Source of the DNA: [Streptosporangium] indianense
Lineage (GTDB): Bacteria; Actinomycetota; Actinomycetes; Streptomycetales; Streptomycetaceae
Length of the DNA stretch: 64,000 nucleotides
Direction of reading: 5' to 3'
Assembly (NCBI RefSeq): GCF_021474405.1
Contig: NZ_JAKEIO010000016.1
Location: 1 to 64,000 of the forward strand
The notes below the pieces were generated by a model, which was given only the letters and a program-made list of their open reading frames with translations, ran no database searches and had not been told where the DNA came from. Made by a program: the position numbers and the translations under genes. How positions within the stretch are numbered: position 1 is the stretch's first letter; each line of letters begins with the position of its first letter. Of the stretch, positions 1 through 8,875 are shown piece after piece.

Positions 1-237
1 CCCGGATCGAGCCCGCCCCGCTCGGGACGGGCGGCTCGGGGCCGATGGGTGCGGAGCCCGGAGGAGAGGAGGCGCCGGTGTGGCGGGCCGAGTCCGAGTC
101 GCGGGTCGCCCGGTCGTCGGTGGGACGGGTCGCCCGGTCGTCGGTGGGACGGGGGGTCCGGTCGGCGGTGGGCAGGTCCGAGCCCGCATCACGGGATGCC
201 GAGCCGCCCGTCCCGAGCGGGGCGGGCTCGATCCGGG
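1..237. repeat. 39-bp perfect inverted repeat inside a coding frame
   Basis: Positions 1-39 are the exact reverse complement of 199-237, with 159 bp between. Both arms lie in the low-complexity frame of the minus-strand protein and are read there as EPPVPSGAGSIR and RIEPAPLGTGGS. The left arm may continue beyond the window. The intervening DNA also holds a near-tandem duplication at about 106-150 (RPTDDRAT repeated). Confidence 0.9.
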
Positions 238-1228
238 GCCTCGGGCTGTGGGCGTTGTCGGGCGTCTCCCGGGCCGGCACGGTCGGGCCGGACCCGCGCC
301 GCGAGCTCCCCGCCGCTCGGTCGCCGGCGCCGTGCAGCAGGTCGGTCATGCGGGCGGAGCCGCCGGACCGGTCGGCCGTGGGCTCGTCCTCGGAAGCCGT
401 GTCCCGCAGGTCCGGCATCAGGAATGCGCCGGACAGCAGCCGCCCCACGTCACGCGGACCCGGGCCAGGTGCGTCCGCGCCCGCCCGTCGCGCAGCCGCC
501 GCCCTGTCGTCCACGGCTCTCTGCCGGGCCCGGCGCCTGCGGCGGGCGCCTTCCCGCTCCGTCTCCTCCCGGGCCAGCCGCGCGTCGTCCCGTGCCGCGC
601 GCAGCGCCTCGCGCGCGACGTCTGCGGCTCTCCGCCCGGTCCCCGCCCGGCCGGTGGGTGGGGCGGGGGCGGCCCCGGCCGACGTGGCCTCCACAGGGGT
701 CGTCTGCGGGTCACCGGGTGCCGGCGGCTCCGGCGTCACGGCCGCCGGGAGGCCCTCGGGCGGCACCTCGCCGGCACGCGGTGCGTCGGCGCCCTCCGGG
801 CGATCACCACGGTTCCCTTCGGGGGCAGTTCTCTCCTCCTGCCCGCCGGAGCGTTCGGTGGCGCCGGTGTCCTGGGGCGCACCGCCACCGACCCCCTCAC
901 CGGCGGCCGCCCCGGAACCATCGGCGTCGGCGCAGGCTTCGGCGGACTCGGAGGAAGCGGCAGGCACGGAGGACGCCGCCGGCTCGAAGGCATCGGCGGA
1001 CTTGAAGGCGTCTGCGTCCGCCCGCCCGCTCCCCCGCTGCTCGGACACCGCCCTGCGCAGCGCCTCGCGGGCCACGTCTGCCGGTCTGGGCGCCCCATGG
1101 TCTGCCGCTCCCCCGGCCGGGGACGGCGGCTCCGGACGGGCGGCCGGGGCCGGCGCGGGATCCTGGGCCGCCCGTTCCCGGGCCTCGCGCAGGGCACGGC
1201 GGGCCTCGTCGGCCGGGCGGGCGTTCAT
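1..1228 (-). CDS. N-terminal part of large Ala/Pro/Arg-rich protein, cut by window edge
   Basis: An open frame on the minus strand runs from ATG at 1228 to the left edge without a stop (409 visible codons). The ATG is preceded by GGGGAGG at good spacing; an in-frame ATG at 1264 lacks such a site. The visible part is low-complexity: acidic and Pro/Ala-rich linkers broken by three copies of a basic helical motif (PADEARRALREARERAA near residue 5, PADVAREALRRAVSEQ near 55, AADVAREALRAARDDA near 210). It starts 89 bp after the SNF2 helicase stop on the same strand, so the two are probably one transcript. In Streptomyces such helicases are often followed by a SWIM zinc-finger partner, but no SWIM motif is visible in this part, so that identity is only a guess. 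Confidence 0.6.
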   Translation of the reverse strand, partial: MNARPADEARRALREARERAAQDPAPAPAARPEPPSPAGGAADHGAPRPADVAREALRRAVSEQRGSGRADADAFKSADAFEPAASSVPAASSESAEACADADGSGAAAGEGVGGGAPQDTGATERSGGQEERTAPEGNRGDRPEGADAPRAGEVPPEGLPAAVTPEPPAPGDPQTTPVEATSAGAAPAPPTGRAGTGRRAADVAREALRAARDDARLAREETEREGARRRRRARQRAVDDRAAAARRAGADAPGPGPRDVGRLLSGAFLMPDLRDTASEDEPTADRSGGSARMTDLLHGAGDRAAGSSRRGSGPTVPARETPDNAHSPRPRIEPAPLGTGGSASRDAGSDLPTADRTPRPTDDRATRPTDDRATRDSDSARHTGASSPPGSAPIGPEPPVPSGAGSIR

Positions 1229-1316
1229 GTCGTCCTCCCCTGGCGCTGGCGGGCGCGCGCTCATGACGTACTCCGCGGGGAGGGCGGGGCGGGCGGTTCG
1301 CAGCGCACGCGGGGGG

Positions 1317-4187
1317 TCATGACGACCTCCGCAGCGACACCAGGTCGGACAGCTCCCGGTCCGTCAGCTCCGTGAGGGAGGACTCGCCGGAGCCCAGGAC
1401 GGCGTCGGCCAGGGCGCGCTTGGACTGGAGCATCTCGGCGATGCGGTCCTCGACGGTGCCCTCGGTGATGAGGCGGTGCACCTGCACCGGCTGGGTCTGG
1501 CCGATGCGGTAGGCACGGTCGGTCGCCTGTTCCTCGACCGCCGGGTTCCACCAGCGGTCGAAGTGCACGACGTGGCCCGCCCGGGTGAGGTTCAGGCCGG
1601 TGCCGGCCGCCTTGAGCGACAGCACCAGGACCGGTGTCGAACCCGCCTGGAAGCGGTCCACCATGCGTTCCCGCTCGGGGACCGGCGTGCCGCCGTGGAG
1701 GAGGTCGACCGGGACGGCCCGGGTCGCCAGGTGCGAGGTGATCAGGCGGGCCATCCCGACGTACTGGGTGAAGACGAGGGCGGATCCGTCCTCCGCGAGC
1801 AGCGTGTCCAGCAGCTCGTCCAGCAGGGCGAGCTTCCCGGAGCGGGCGGCGAGCCGGTCGCCGGAAGCCGGGGTGTGTTCCTCCTTGAGGAACAGCGCGG
1901 GGTGGTCGCAGATCTGCTTCAGCGACGTGAGGAGCTTCAGCACCAGGCCCCGGCGGGGCATGCCCTCGGCCGTCTCGATGGCGAGCATCGACTCGCGGAC
2001 CACCGCCTCGTAGAGCGCGGCCTGTTCGCGGGTGAGCGGCACCGGGTGGTCGGTCTCCGTCTTGGGCGGCAGCTCGGGCACGATGCCCGGGTCGGACTTC
2101 TTGCGGCGCAGCAGGAAGGGCCGTACCAGCCGGGCCAGGCGCTCCACCGCCTCCTCGTCCTCGCCGTTCTCCACGGCGCGCGCGTGCCGGGCGCGGAAGG
2201 ACTTCAGCGGGCCGAGGAGTCCTGGGGTGGTCCAGTCGAGCAGGGCCCACAGCTCCGAGAGGTTGTTCTCGACGGGCGTGCCGGTCAGGGCCACGCGCGC
2301 GGGGGCGGGGATGGTGCGCAGTGCCTTGGCGGTGGCCGAGTAGGGGTTCTTCACGTGCTGCGCCTCGTCGGCGACGACCATGCCCCAGGCGCGTTCGGCC
2401 AGGGCGGGGGCGGCCGAGCGCATGGTGCCGTACGTGGTGAGGACGAAGCCGCCGTCCAGGCCGTCCATGCTGCGGTCCGGGCCGTGGAAGCGGCGGACGG
2501 GCACGCCGGGGGCGAAGCGGGTGATCTCCCGCTGCCAGTTGCCCAGCAGGGAGGCCGGGCACACGACCAGGGTGGGTTCGCTGCGCGCCCGCTTCAGATG
2601 CAGGGCGATGAGGGTGACGGTCTTGCCGAGACCCATGTCGTCGGCGAGGCAGCCGCCGAGGCCGAGGGAGGTCATCGACTCCAGCCAGGCGAGGCCGCGG
2701 AGCTGGTAGTCCCGGAGGGTCGCCTGCAGCTGCGGGGGCGGTTCGGCGGGTCGGATCCCCGCGGTCAGGCGGTCGCGCAGGGCGGCCAGCGCGCCGACCG
2801 GGACGGCCGGGACCGTCTCGCCGTCGACGTCGGCGGTGCCGGTGAGGGCGACGGACAGCGCGTCGACCGGGTCGAGCAGGCCGAGGTCCCGTTTGCGGGC
2901 CTTGCGGACCAGCGCCGGGTCGACCAGCACCCACTGATCGCGCAGTCGGACGACCGGGCGGTGGGCCTCGGCGAGGGCGTCCATCTCGGTGTCGGTGAGC
3001 GGGTCGCCGCCGAGCGCCAGCTGCCAGCGGAACTGGAGGAGGTCCTCGCTCTCGAAGAAGCCGGTGCCGTCGGTCGCCGAGCCGGGGGCGGGACGGACCA
3101 CCGCCGCCGCGGACAAGTCCTGTGCGAGGTCCCGGGGCCAGTGCACCGCGACGCCCGCGGCGGCGAGCCGGGTCGCCGCGATGCCCAGCAGGTCGGTGAC
3201 CTCGTCCTCGGTCAGGGCCAGGACATCGGGCACGTCCTGGTCGGCGAGCCGGTCCAGCGGGGGCCAGACGCGGGCCGCGCGGCGGACGGCGAGGGCCGCG
3301 TCCACGCGCGCGCGGGGGCCGAAGGCGTCGTCGGCCGCACCCGCCCACAGGGCAGCCGCGTCGGCCACGAGGGTGGGGTCGGCGAGGCTGTGCACCTGGA
3401 CGATCGCGGCGCCGGCGCTGCGGGCACCGCCGTCGGAGGCGTCGTCGAACAGGTCGTACGCCGACAGGTCCAGGCGGAGCGAGATCCGCACGCCGGCGTC
3501 CATCCCGGCGGCGACCTCGGCGGCCCAGTCGTGGGCGGTGGGCAGATGCGTGGCCTCGCGGGCGGCGAAGGGCCGGCCGGAGGTGTGGGGCGCTGCCGGG
3601 GTGCGGGGCAGGGTGTCGGCGACGGCGTCGAGGAAAGCCCGCACCAGCGCTTCCGGCTCGGGCAGGTGGATCGGCCCGGGGCCGGGCAGCGGCACGGCGT
3701 GGCCCTCGTAGGGCAGGGCGGCGGCCACCGCGCGCAGGTGTGCGATGTCGTCCGGGTCGAGGGGGCCGGCCCGCCAGGCGTCGTGGCCCGTGGCGGTGAG
3801 GCCGGGCAGCAGCCGGCCGCGGGCGGTCAGCCGCAGGGCGTGCAGGGCGGCGGCGCCCCAGCAGGCCGTGGCGGGGTGGGCCGCGGGGTCGTGCCGGGCG
3901 CGGACGAGGAGCGGCAGGGCGGCGTCGAGCGGGAGGGTCAGTGCGGGGGTGGTGTGCCGCCGGACACCGGTGGCGCCGTGCCGTCGTACGACGGTCAGCT
4001 CCGTGTCCGCGGCGTCCCCGCCGGACTCGGCGCCCCCGGCTCCGCGGGCGGGCAGGGGTTCGCCTTCGGGGTCCCAGAAGGCGATGCGCCCCTCGCGCGG
4101 CAGGGGTGCGGGCAGGAAGACGGCAGGGAGCCGGACCGGGACCGTCGTCTCCCCCGCCCGCTCGGCCATCACAGCCGTGTCTGCCAT
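1317..4187 (-). CDS. SNF2/RapA-type DEAD-like helicase ATPase
   Basis: A double-stranded DNA translocase/remodelling ATPase of about 956 aa. The N-terminal half is a poorly conserved SNF2-associated region. The Walker A DDMGLGKTVTLIALHL lies near residue 515, the Walker B-like VVADEAQHVKN near 606, and the C-terminal helicase lobe has LKAAGTGLNL, HFDRWWNPAVEEQATDRAY and RIGQ near 880-890. ATG 4187 follows GGCAGGA closely; a GTG at 4199 abuts its GGAG without spacing. Downstream lies the Ala/Pro-rich partner protein. The role in the cell (DNA repair, chromosome structure or transcription) is not shown by the sequence. A 1013-codon opposite-strand frame is only the high-GC shadow of this gene. 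Confidence 0.95.
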   Translation of the reverse strand: MADTAVMAERAGETTVPVRLPAVFLPAPLPREGRIAFWDPEGEPLPARGAGGAESGGDAADTELTVVRRHGATGVRRHTTPALTLPLDAALPLLVRARHDPAAHPATACWGAAALHALRLTARGRLLPGLTATGHDAWRAGPLDPDDIAHLRAVAAALPYEGHAVPLPGPGPIHLPEPEALVRAFLDAVADTLPRTPAAPHTSGRPFAAREATHLPTAHDWAAEVAAGMDAGVRISLRLDLSAYDLFDDASDGGARSAGAAIVQVHSLADPTLVADAAALWAGAADDAFGPRARVDAALAVRRAARVWPPLDRLADQDVPDVLALTEDEVTDLLGIAATRLAAAGVAVHWPRDLAQDLSAAAVVRPAPGSATDGTGFFESEDLLQFRWQLALGGDPLTDTEMDALAEAHRPVVRLRDQWVLVDPALVRKARKRDLGLLDPVDALSVALTGTADVDGETVPAVPVGALAALRDRLTAGIRPAEPPPQLQATLRDYQLRGLAWLESMTSLGLGGCLADDMGLGKTVTLIALHLKRARSEPTLVVCPASLLGNWQREITRFAPGVPVRRFHGPDRSMDGLDGGFVLTTYGTMRSAAPALAERAWGMVVADEAQHVKNPYSATAKALRTIPAPARVALTGTPVENNLSELWALLDWTTPGLLGPLKSFRARHARAVENGEDEEAVERLARLVRPFLLRRKKSDPGIVPELPPKTETDHPVPLTREQAALYEAVVRESMLAIETAEGMPRRGLVLKLLTSLKQICDHPALFLKEEHTPASGDRLAARSGKLALLDELLDTLLAEDGSALVFTQYVGMARLITSHLATRAVPVDLLHGGTPVPERERMVDRFQAGSTPVLVLSLKAAGTGLNLTRAGHVVHFDRWWNPAVEEQATDRAYRIGQTQPVQVHRLITEGTVEDRIAEMLQSKRALADAVLGSGESSLTELTDRELSDLVSLRRSS

Positions 4188-4294
4188 ACGTCCTGCCACC
4201 TCCCGCCCCGCGTGTCGGATCAGTTGTCTCCGACTCTACGGGCGGGGTCTGACAATCGGCCCCGGCGGCTGGGTCGGGGCACGGTCCGGCAGGA

Positions 4295-4876
4295 TCAGGG
4301 CACGGTCCGGGAGACGACGTACACCCAGGGGTACGCCGGGTTGGACAGGTCGACGACCACGTCGTGGGTGGGTGCCGGGTTCTTCTGCCTGTGGACGAAG
4401 CCGTACCAGGAGTCGGTCGTGGCGAACTTCCAGCCGGTGATCTTCCGGTCGCGGGCACCGATGGCGACGTCGCCCTGCTTGAGGTCCTTGCGGGTCACGC
4501 CCAGGCCGGTCAGGTAGGCGTCCAGGCCGGCCGCATTGGTCTCGAACTGGGTGTAGAGGCGGCTGGTCTTCCAGTTGTTGGTCTCGTAGTACGCCACGTG
4601 CCAGGCCGGATGCGGGACGGGCACCTGGTAGATGCGGCGCTGGAGCTTGGAGGGCCAGCCCGCGGTGAGGCCGGTCGCCGAGTACTTCGCCTCCTTGTCC
4701 TTGCCGCTGTCGCGGCTCTGGTTCGCGGAGATCACGAGGTAGCCGGCCGGGATGCCGATGAGCAGCACGATGATCAGCAGGGTGAGGGACCTGCGGCGGA
4801 TCATGTGGCGGCGGTCCTCGGCGGGCCGGCCCGGTTCGTCGGACCAGGGGCCCTGGTGGGGCAGGGAGGCGGTCAC
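4295..4876 (-). CDS. Hypothetical single-pass membrane protein coupled to ROK kinase
   Basis: Unrecognised protein of 193 aa. About 25 N-terminal residues precede a basic MIRRRS and one hydrophobic segment (LTLLIIVLLIGIPAGYLVI); the rest is a soluble domain rich in Tyr, Trp and Lys, probably extracytoplasmic. The GTG start at 4876 overlaps the TGA of the upstream ROK gene (GTGA), implying translational coupling. A second possible start is the ATG of MIRRRS at about 4803. The function is unknown; the context ties it to the sugar kinase. Confidence 0.75.
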   Translation of the reverse strand: MTASLPHQGPWSDEPGRPAEDRRHMIRRRSLTLLIIVLLIGIPAGYLVISANQSRDSGKDKEAKYSATGLTAGWPSKLQRRIYQVPVPHPAWHVAYYETNNWKTSRLYTQFETNAAGLDAYLTGLGVTRKDLKQGDVAIGARDRKITGWKFATTDSWYGFVHRQKNPAPTHDVVVDLSNPAYPWVYVVSRTVP

Positions 4877-6021
4877 GGCGTCTCCTGGGTACTGCGGAGC
4901 GACTGCGTGTACCGCTCGAGGCGCTCGTAGCGCTCCACGCGGCGGCGCTTGGCGCGGCGGAAGCGGCGGGCGACGAGGCGGGCGAGGTCGGCGGCGCCGA
5001 CCATGCCGGCCTCGGGGCCGAGCTGGGCCCGGACGATGCGGGCCTCGGGGCGGTAGCCGCGGCCGGTGAGGTGCCGCTTGAAGGCGTCCCGGGCCGGGCC
5101 GATCAGCAGGTCGTCGGCGGCCGAGACGCCGCCGCCGATCACGAAGCAGGAGGGGTCGAGGGCGGCGGCGAGGTTGGCGATGCCGACGCCGAGCCACTGG
5201 CCGATGTCCTGGAGCAGCTCGATGCACATGGCGTCGCCCTCGCGGGCCAGCTCGGTGATCATCGGGCCGGTGATGTCGCCGATGCTGCCCTTGACGTGCT
5301 CGATGATCCCGTAGGCGACCGGTGAGTCGGCGGCGGCCAGCTCGCGGGCCTCGCGGACCAGGGCGTTGCCGGAGCTGTACTGCTCCCAGCAGCCGCGGTT
5401 GCCGCACGGGCAACGGTGGCCGCCGGGCACGACCTGCATGTGGCCGAACTCGCCGGCGACGCCGTACTTGCCGCGCTTGACCTGGCCGTCCTCCAGGATC
5501 GCGCCGCCGATGCCGGTGCCGAGGGTGATCATGACGAGGTGGTCCTCGCCGCGGCCGGCGCCGAAACGCCATTCGGCCCAGGCGGCGGTGTTGGCGTCGT
5601 TGTCCACGAGGACGGGGACGGAGAGCCGGCCCGAGAGGCGGTCGCGCAGCGGTTCGTTGCGCCAGGACAGGTGGGGGGCGAACAGCACCCGGTTGCGGTC
5701 GGCGTCCACCCAGCCGGCCGCGCCGATGCCGACGGCGTGCACGTCGTGCCGGTCGGAGAGGTCCAGGACCAGCTCGGCGATGGTGTCCTCGACGACCTTG
5801 GGGCTCTTGGACTTGTCCGGGGTCTCCGTGCGGAGCATCTCCAGGATGTTGCCGTCGGCGTCGACGACGCCCGCCATCACCTTCGTACCGCCGATGTCGA
5901 TGCCGACCGTGGGCACGCGGGGGGCCGTCAGGTGCGAGCGGCGCTCCCGGGTGCCGACGGTGCGCAGGGCCGTGGCACGGCGGGAGCCGATGGGGGCGGT
6001 GAAGTCGCGGTAGGTGCTCAT
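4873..6021 (-). CDS. ROK-family sugar kinase (glucokinase-like)
   Basis: A cytoplasmic ATP-dependent sugar kinase of 382 aa. The phosphate-binding GIDIGGTKVMAG is near residue 40, the catalytic VDNDANTAAWAEWRFGAGRG and LGTGIGGAILEDG lie in the middle, and the ROK zinc motif HRCPCGNRGCWE is near 205. There is no N-terminal winged helix, so it is a kinase rather than a ROK repressor; about 35 extra N-terminal residues precede the fold. The start is ATG 6021. It lies 113 bp downstream of a GntR/UTRA regulator on the same strand and overlaps the membrane gene after it. The sugar substrate cannot be read from sequence. Confidence 0.93.
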   Translation of the reverse strand: MSTYRDFTAPIGSRRATALRTVGTRERRSHLTAPRVPTVGIDIGGTKVMAGVVDADGNILEMLRTETPDKSKSPKVVEDTIAELVLDLSDRHDVHAVGIGAAGWVDADRNRVLFAPHLSWRNEPLRDRLSGRLSVPVLVDNDANTAAWAEWRFGAGRGEDHLVMITLGTGIGGAILEDGQVKRGKYGVAGEFGHMQVVPGGHRCPCGNRGCWEQYSSGNALVREARELAAADSPVAYGIIEHVKGSIGDITGPMITELAREGDAMCIELLQDIGQWLGVGIANLAAALDPSCFVIGGGVSAADDLLIGPARDAFKRHLTGRGYRPEARIVRAQLGPEAGMVGAADLARLVARRFRRAKRRRVERYERLERYTQSLRSTQETP

Positions 6022-6087
6022 CGCGCCCGATTCTGCCTCACGGGGAGGCAGGGTGCGGAGCGGGGCAACAACCCGCCGTCGCCGTGT

Positions 6088-6130
6088 GCGGGTGCGTGGG
6101 GGCCGGTCGCGCAGTTCCCCGCGCCCGTGA
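6088..6130. repeat. Streptomyces interspersed intergenic repeat
   Basis: The stretch contains TCGCGCAGTTCCCCGCGCCC preceded by GCGTGGGGGC, which I recognise as a short GC-rich element scattered through Streptomyces intergenic regions. GCGTGGGG can pair with CCCCGCGC, so it may work as a weak hairpin or terminator. It sits just downstream of the GntR regulator stop. Confidence 0.65.
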
Positions 6131-6134
6131 AAAA

Positions 6135-6899
6135 TCAGGTCCGTACGAGCAACTGGAACTCGAACGAATAGCGCGTCGGGCGGTAGGTGTGTGTGCCGTA
6201 TTCCACTGCTCGGCCGGTGTCGTCGAACGTCACCCGCTGCATCGTCAGCAACGGGGCCCCCGTCTCCTCCGCGAGGCGCTCCGCTTCCTCCTCCGTCGCC
6301 GCTCGGGCGCCGATCGACTGGCGGGCGCTGTGCAGGGTGATGCCCGCCGCGCGCATCAGGCGGTAGAGGCCGGTCGTCTCCAGCTGGTCGGTGTCGAGGT
6401 CGATGAGGCCGGGGGGCAGGAAGTTGCACAGGTAGGCCATGGGCTCGCCGTGGGCGAGGCGGAGGCGTTCGACGCGGTGGACGTCGCTGTCCTCGGCGAC
6501 GCCGAGTGCCGCGGCGACCTCGGCGGAGGCGGGGACCAGCTTGTTCACGAGGACCCTGGTGGCCGGGCGCTGGCCCGCCGCCTCCAGGTCGTCGTAGAGG
6601 CTGCTGAGCTCCAGGGGGCGTTTGACCTGGCTGTGCACGACCTGGGTGCCCACACCGCGGCGGCGTACGAGGAGGCCCTTGTCGACGAGTGACTGGATCG
6701 CCTGGCGGACGGTCGGCCGGGACAGGCCGAGCCGGGCGGCGAGTTCGATCTCGTTGCCCAGCAGACTGCCGGGGGTCAGCGTGCCGTGCTCGATCGCGGC
6801 CTCCAGCTGCTGGGACAGCTGGAAGTACAACGGCACGGGAGAGCTGCGGTCCACGCTCAGCTCGAGCTGCACGGTCGGGTCCACTTCTGGTTTCGGCAC
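6135..6899 (-). CDS. GntR-family (HutC/UTRA) transcriptional regulator
   Basis: A DNA-binding regulator of 254 aa. The N-terminal winged helix (about residues 15-85) includes PLYFQLSQQLEAAIEHG and LGLSRPTVRQAIQSLVDKG; the remaining 160 residues fit a UTRA effector domain with YLCNFLPPG and the C-terminal YGTHTYRPTRYSFEFQ. It is divergent from the Gfo/Idh dehydrogenase at 7001 and upstream of the ROK kinase, so it probably senses a sugar or sugar phosphate and controls both sides. A perfect 10-bp palindrome in the shared promoter is a candidate operator. Confidence 0.92.
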   Translation of the reverse strand: MPKPEVDPTVQLELSVDRSSPVPLYFQLSQQLEAAIEHGTLTPGSLLGNEIELAARLGLSRPTVRQAIQSLVDKGLLVRRRGVGTQVVHSQVKRPLELSSLYDDLEAAGQRPATRVLVNKLVPASAEVAAALGVAEDSDVHRVERLRLAHGEPMAYLCNFLPPGLIDLDTDQLETTGLYRLMRAAGITLHSARQSIGARAATEEEAERLAEETGAPLLTMQRVTFDDTGRAVEYGTHTYRPTRYSFEFQLLVRT

Positions 6900-6942
6900 G
6901 GGCCGAGCGTAGCCCCGTGCGTTGTTGACGGGAAGTCGTGTA

Positions 6943-6970
6943 GTCAGATTGTCCGGACATACAGATTGAC
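6943..6970. promoter_or_regulatory. Candidate GntR operator between gntR and idh
   Basis: The 101-bp divergent spacer contains the perfect palindrome TGTCCGGACA at 6950-6959, flanked by GTCAGAT on the left and CAGATTGAC on the right. It lies 41 bp before the dehydrogenase start. Assignment to the adjacent GntR/UTRA protein rests on position only. Confidence 0.45.
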
Positions 6971-7000
6971 AGCGGCGGGCTGCGCACGCACTTTGTTCTC

Positions 7001-8023
7001 ATGCGCATCGGCGTCATCGGTACGGGCCGCATCGGCACCATCCACGCGAACACGCTCAGCCGGCATCGCGACGTCGGCTCCCTGATCCTGACGGACGCGG
7101 ACCCGGCCAGGGCCCAGGAACTGGCGCACCGGCTGGGCGAGACGGCGGCGCCCGGCGTGGAGGAGATCTTCCGCTGGGGGGTGGACGCCGTGGTCATCAC
7201 GACGGCGACATCGGCCCACGCCGAACTGATCGGTCGGGCAGCACGCTCGGGTCTGCCGGTGTTCTGCGAGAAGCCCATCGCGCTGGACCTGCCGGGCAGC
7301 CTGAGTGCGATCGCCGAGGTCGAGACCGCCGGAACGATTCTCCAGATGGGGTTCCAGCGCCGCTTCGACGCCGGCTACACGGGGGCGCGCGAGGCCGTGC
7401 GGTCCGGCCGGCTGGGGCGGCTACACACCGTGCGGGCGCTCACCAGCGACCAGGCGCCGCCGGACGCGGCGTGGCTGCCGCTGTCCGGCGGGCTGTACCG
7501 GGACACGCTGATCCACGACTTCGACGTCCTGCGCTGGGTGACCGGCCGGGAGGTGACGGACGTCTACGCCGCCGGGTCGGACGCCGGGCCCCGGATGTTC
7601 CGCGAGGCGGGTGACGTGGACACCGCCGCCGCGCTCCTCACCCTGGACGACGGCACGCTCGCCACCCTCACCGGGACCCGGATGAACGGGGCCGGCTACG
7701 ACGTGCGCATGGAACTCGCCGGGGAGCGCGACCAGATCGTGGTCGGGCTGGACGACCGTACGCCGATCGCGTCCACCGAGCCGACCGGGCCACCGGCCGC
7801 GGACAAGCCCTGGTCGGGCTTCCTGGAGCGGTTCGGCCCCGCCTACGAGGCGGAGCTGAACGCGTTCGTCGAGGTGGTCCGGGGCGAGCGGGCCAACCCC
7901 TGCGACGGGCGCGAGGCGTTGCAGGCACTGCGGGTCGCCGAGGCGTGCGAGCTGTCGCGCCGCGAGCGCAGGCCGGTCCACCTCGGTGAGATCCCCGGCG
8001 GATCCCCTCCGGCGTTCGCCTGA
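7001..8023 (+). CDS. Gfo/Idh/MocA-family NAD(P) dehydrogenase (inositol dehydrogenase-like)
   Basis: A cytoplasmic oxidoreductase of 340 aa, the usual family length. The Rossmann motif GVIGTGRIGTIHA is at residues 4-16, the family signature EKPIALD near 90, and the catalytic-region DTLIHDFDVLRW near 168. The start ATG 7001 gives a complete Rossmann strand. It is divergent from the GntR regulator and near a ROK kinase, suggesting inositol or sugar catabolism. The exact substrate cannot be assigned; myo-inositol 2-dehydrogenase is the closest label. Confidence 0.9.
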   Translation: MRIGVIGTGRIGTIHANTLSRHRDVGSLILTDADPARAQELAHRLGETAAPGVEEIFRWGVDAVVITTATSAHAELIGRAARSGLPVFCEKPIALDLPGSLSAIAEVETAGTILQMGFQRRFDAGYTGAREAVRSGRLGRLHTVRALTSDQAPPDAAWLPLSGGLYRDTLIHDFDVLRWVTGREVTDVYAAGSDAGPRMFREAGDVDTAAALLTLDDGTLATLTGTRMNGAGYDVRMELAGERDQIVVGLDDRTPIASTEPTGPPAADKPWSGFLERFGPAYEAELNAFVEVVRGERANPCDGREALQALRVAEACELSRRERRPVHLGEIPGGSPPAFA

Positions 8024-8085
8024 CTGCTGTCCCTGCGGGCCCGGCTGTCCCTGCCGGTCGATCTCTACCGGTCGGTGCCCGCCGG

Positions 8086-8763
8086 TCAGTGCCCTTCCGG
8101 TTCCTCCTCCAGGAGTCCCGCGTCGTAGGCGAGCAGCGCGATCTGCACACGGTTGTTGAGGTCGAGCTTGGCCAGGATGCGTGAGACGTGCGTCTTCACG
8201 GTGGGGACGCTCATGTAGAGGGCCGCGGCGATCTCGGCGTTGGCCAGGCCCCGGCCGACGGCGACGGCGACCTCGCGCTCACGGTCGTTGAGGTCGGTCA
8301 TGCGTGCCCGCGCGCGGGTGCGACGCGTGTCGGCGGCGGTGCCGACGGCGTGCCGCATCAGCTGCCGGGTGACCGTGGGCGACAGGACCGGGTCACCGGC
8401 CGCGACCCGGCGCACCGCCGCGACGATCTCGGCCGGCGGGGTGTCCTTGAGAACGAACCCGGCGGCGCCGGCGCGCAGGGCGCGCAGCACCTGCTCGTCG
8501 GCGTGGAAGGTGGTGAGCACCACCACCTGCGGGGCGTCCTCGCGGGCGCGCAGCCGCTCCGTCGCCGTGAGACCGTCCACGGTCGGCATCCGGATGTCCA
8601 TGAGCACGACGTCCGGGCGAGTGCGGTCGACGAGCGTCTCCGCCTCGGCTCCGTCGGCGGCCTCGCCGACGATCTCGATGTCGTCGGCGCCGCCCATCAT
8701 GAAGGACAACCCGGCCCGCACCAGCGGATCGTCGTCGACGAGGAGCACTCTGATCGCAGTCAT
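8086..8763 (-). CDS. NarL/LuxR-family response regulator
   Basis: A 225-aa two-component regulator. The receiver holds the acidic VDDD cluster at residues 9-12, the phospho-acceptor Asp56 in DVVLMDIRMP and the conserved Lys in FVLKD. The C-terminal LuxR HTH (about 150-215) contains LNDREREVAVAVGRG and MSVPTVKTHVSRILAKL. ATG 8763 was chosen because the receiver begins directly after it; the frame extends upstream without domain content. It follows the histidine kinase with a 112-bp gap on the same strand and converges with the dehydrogenase gene. Confidence 0.93.
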   Translation of the reverse strand: MTAIRVLLVDDDPLVRAGLSFMMGGADDIEIVGEAADGAEAETLVDRTRPDVVLMDIRMPTVDGLTATERLRAREDAPQVVVLTTFHADEQVLRALRAGAAGFVLKDTPPAEIVAAVRRVAAGDPVLSPTVTRQLMRHAVGTAADTRRTRARARMTDLNDREREVAVAVGRGLANAEIAAALYMSVPTVKTHVSRILAKLDLNNRVQIALLAYDAGLLEEEPEGH

Positions 8764-8875
8764 GAGCGGTACGTAATCACGTCGGGCCCGGGCTGCGGGT
8801 CGGAACGGGAAGGGGCCCGGACGGGGAGAGGGCCGGGCGGGTGGAGAGGGGTCGGACGGCACAGGGGCCGGGCGC

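Noticed and set aside
45..1322. 425-codon plus-strand open frame at the left edge
   Set aside because: The opposite frame has a Shine-Dalgarno-led start, helix repeats and follows the helicase; the plus frame is Ser/Arg-rich shadow.
1476..4517. 1013-codon plus-strand open frame
   Set aside because: Antisense to the SNF2 helicase; composition is Gly/Arg/Val-rich without domains, typical of a high-GC shadow frame.
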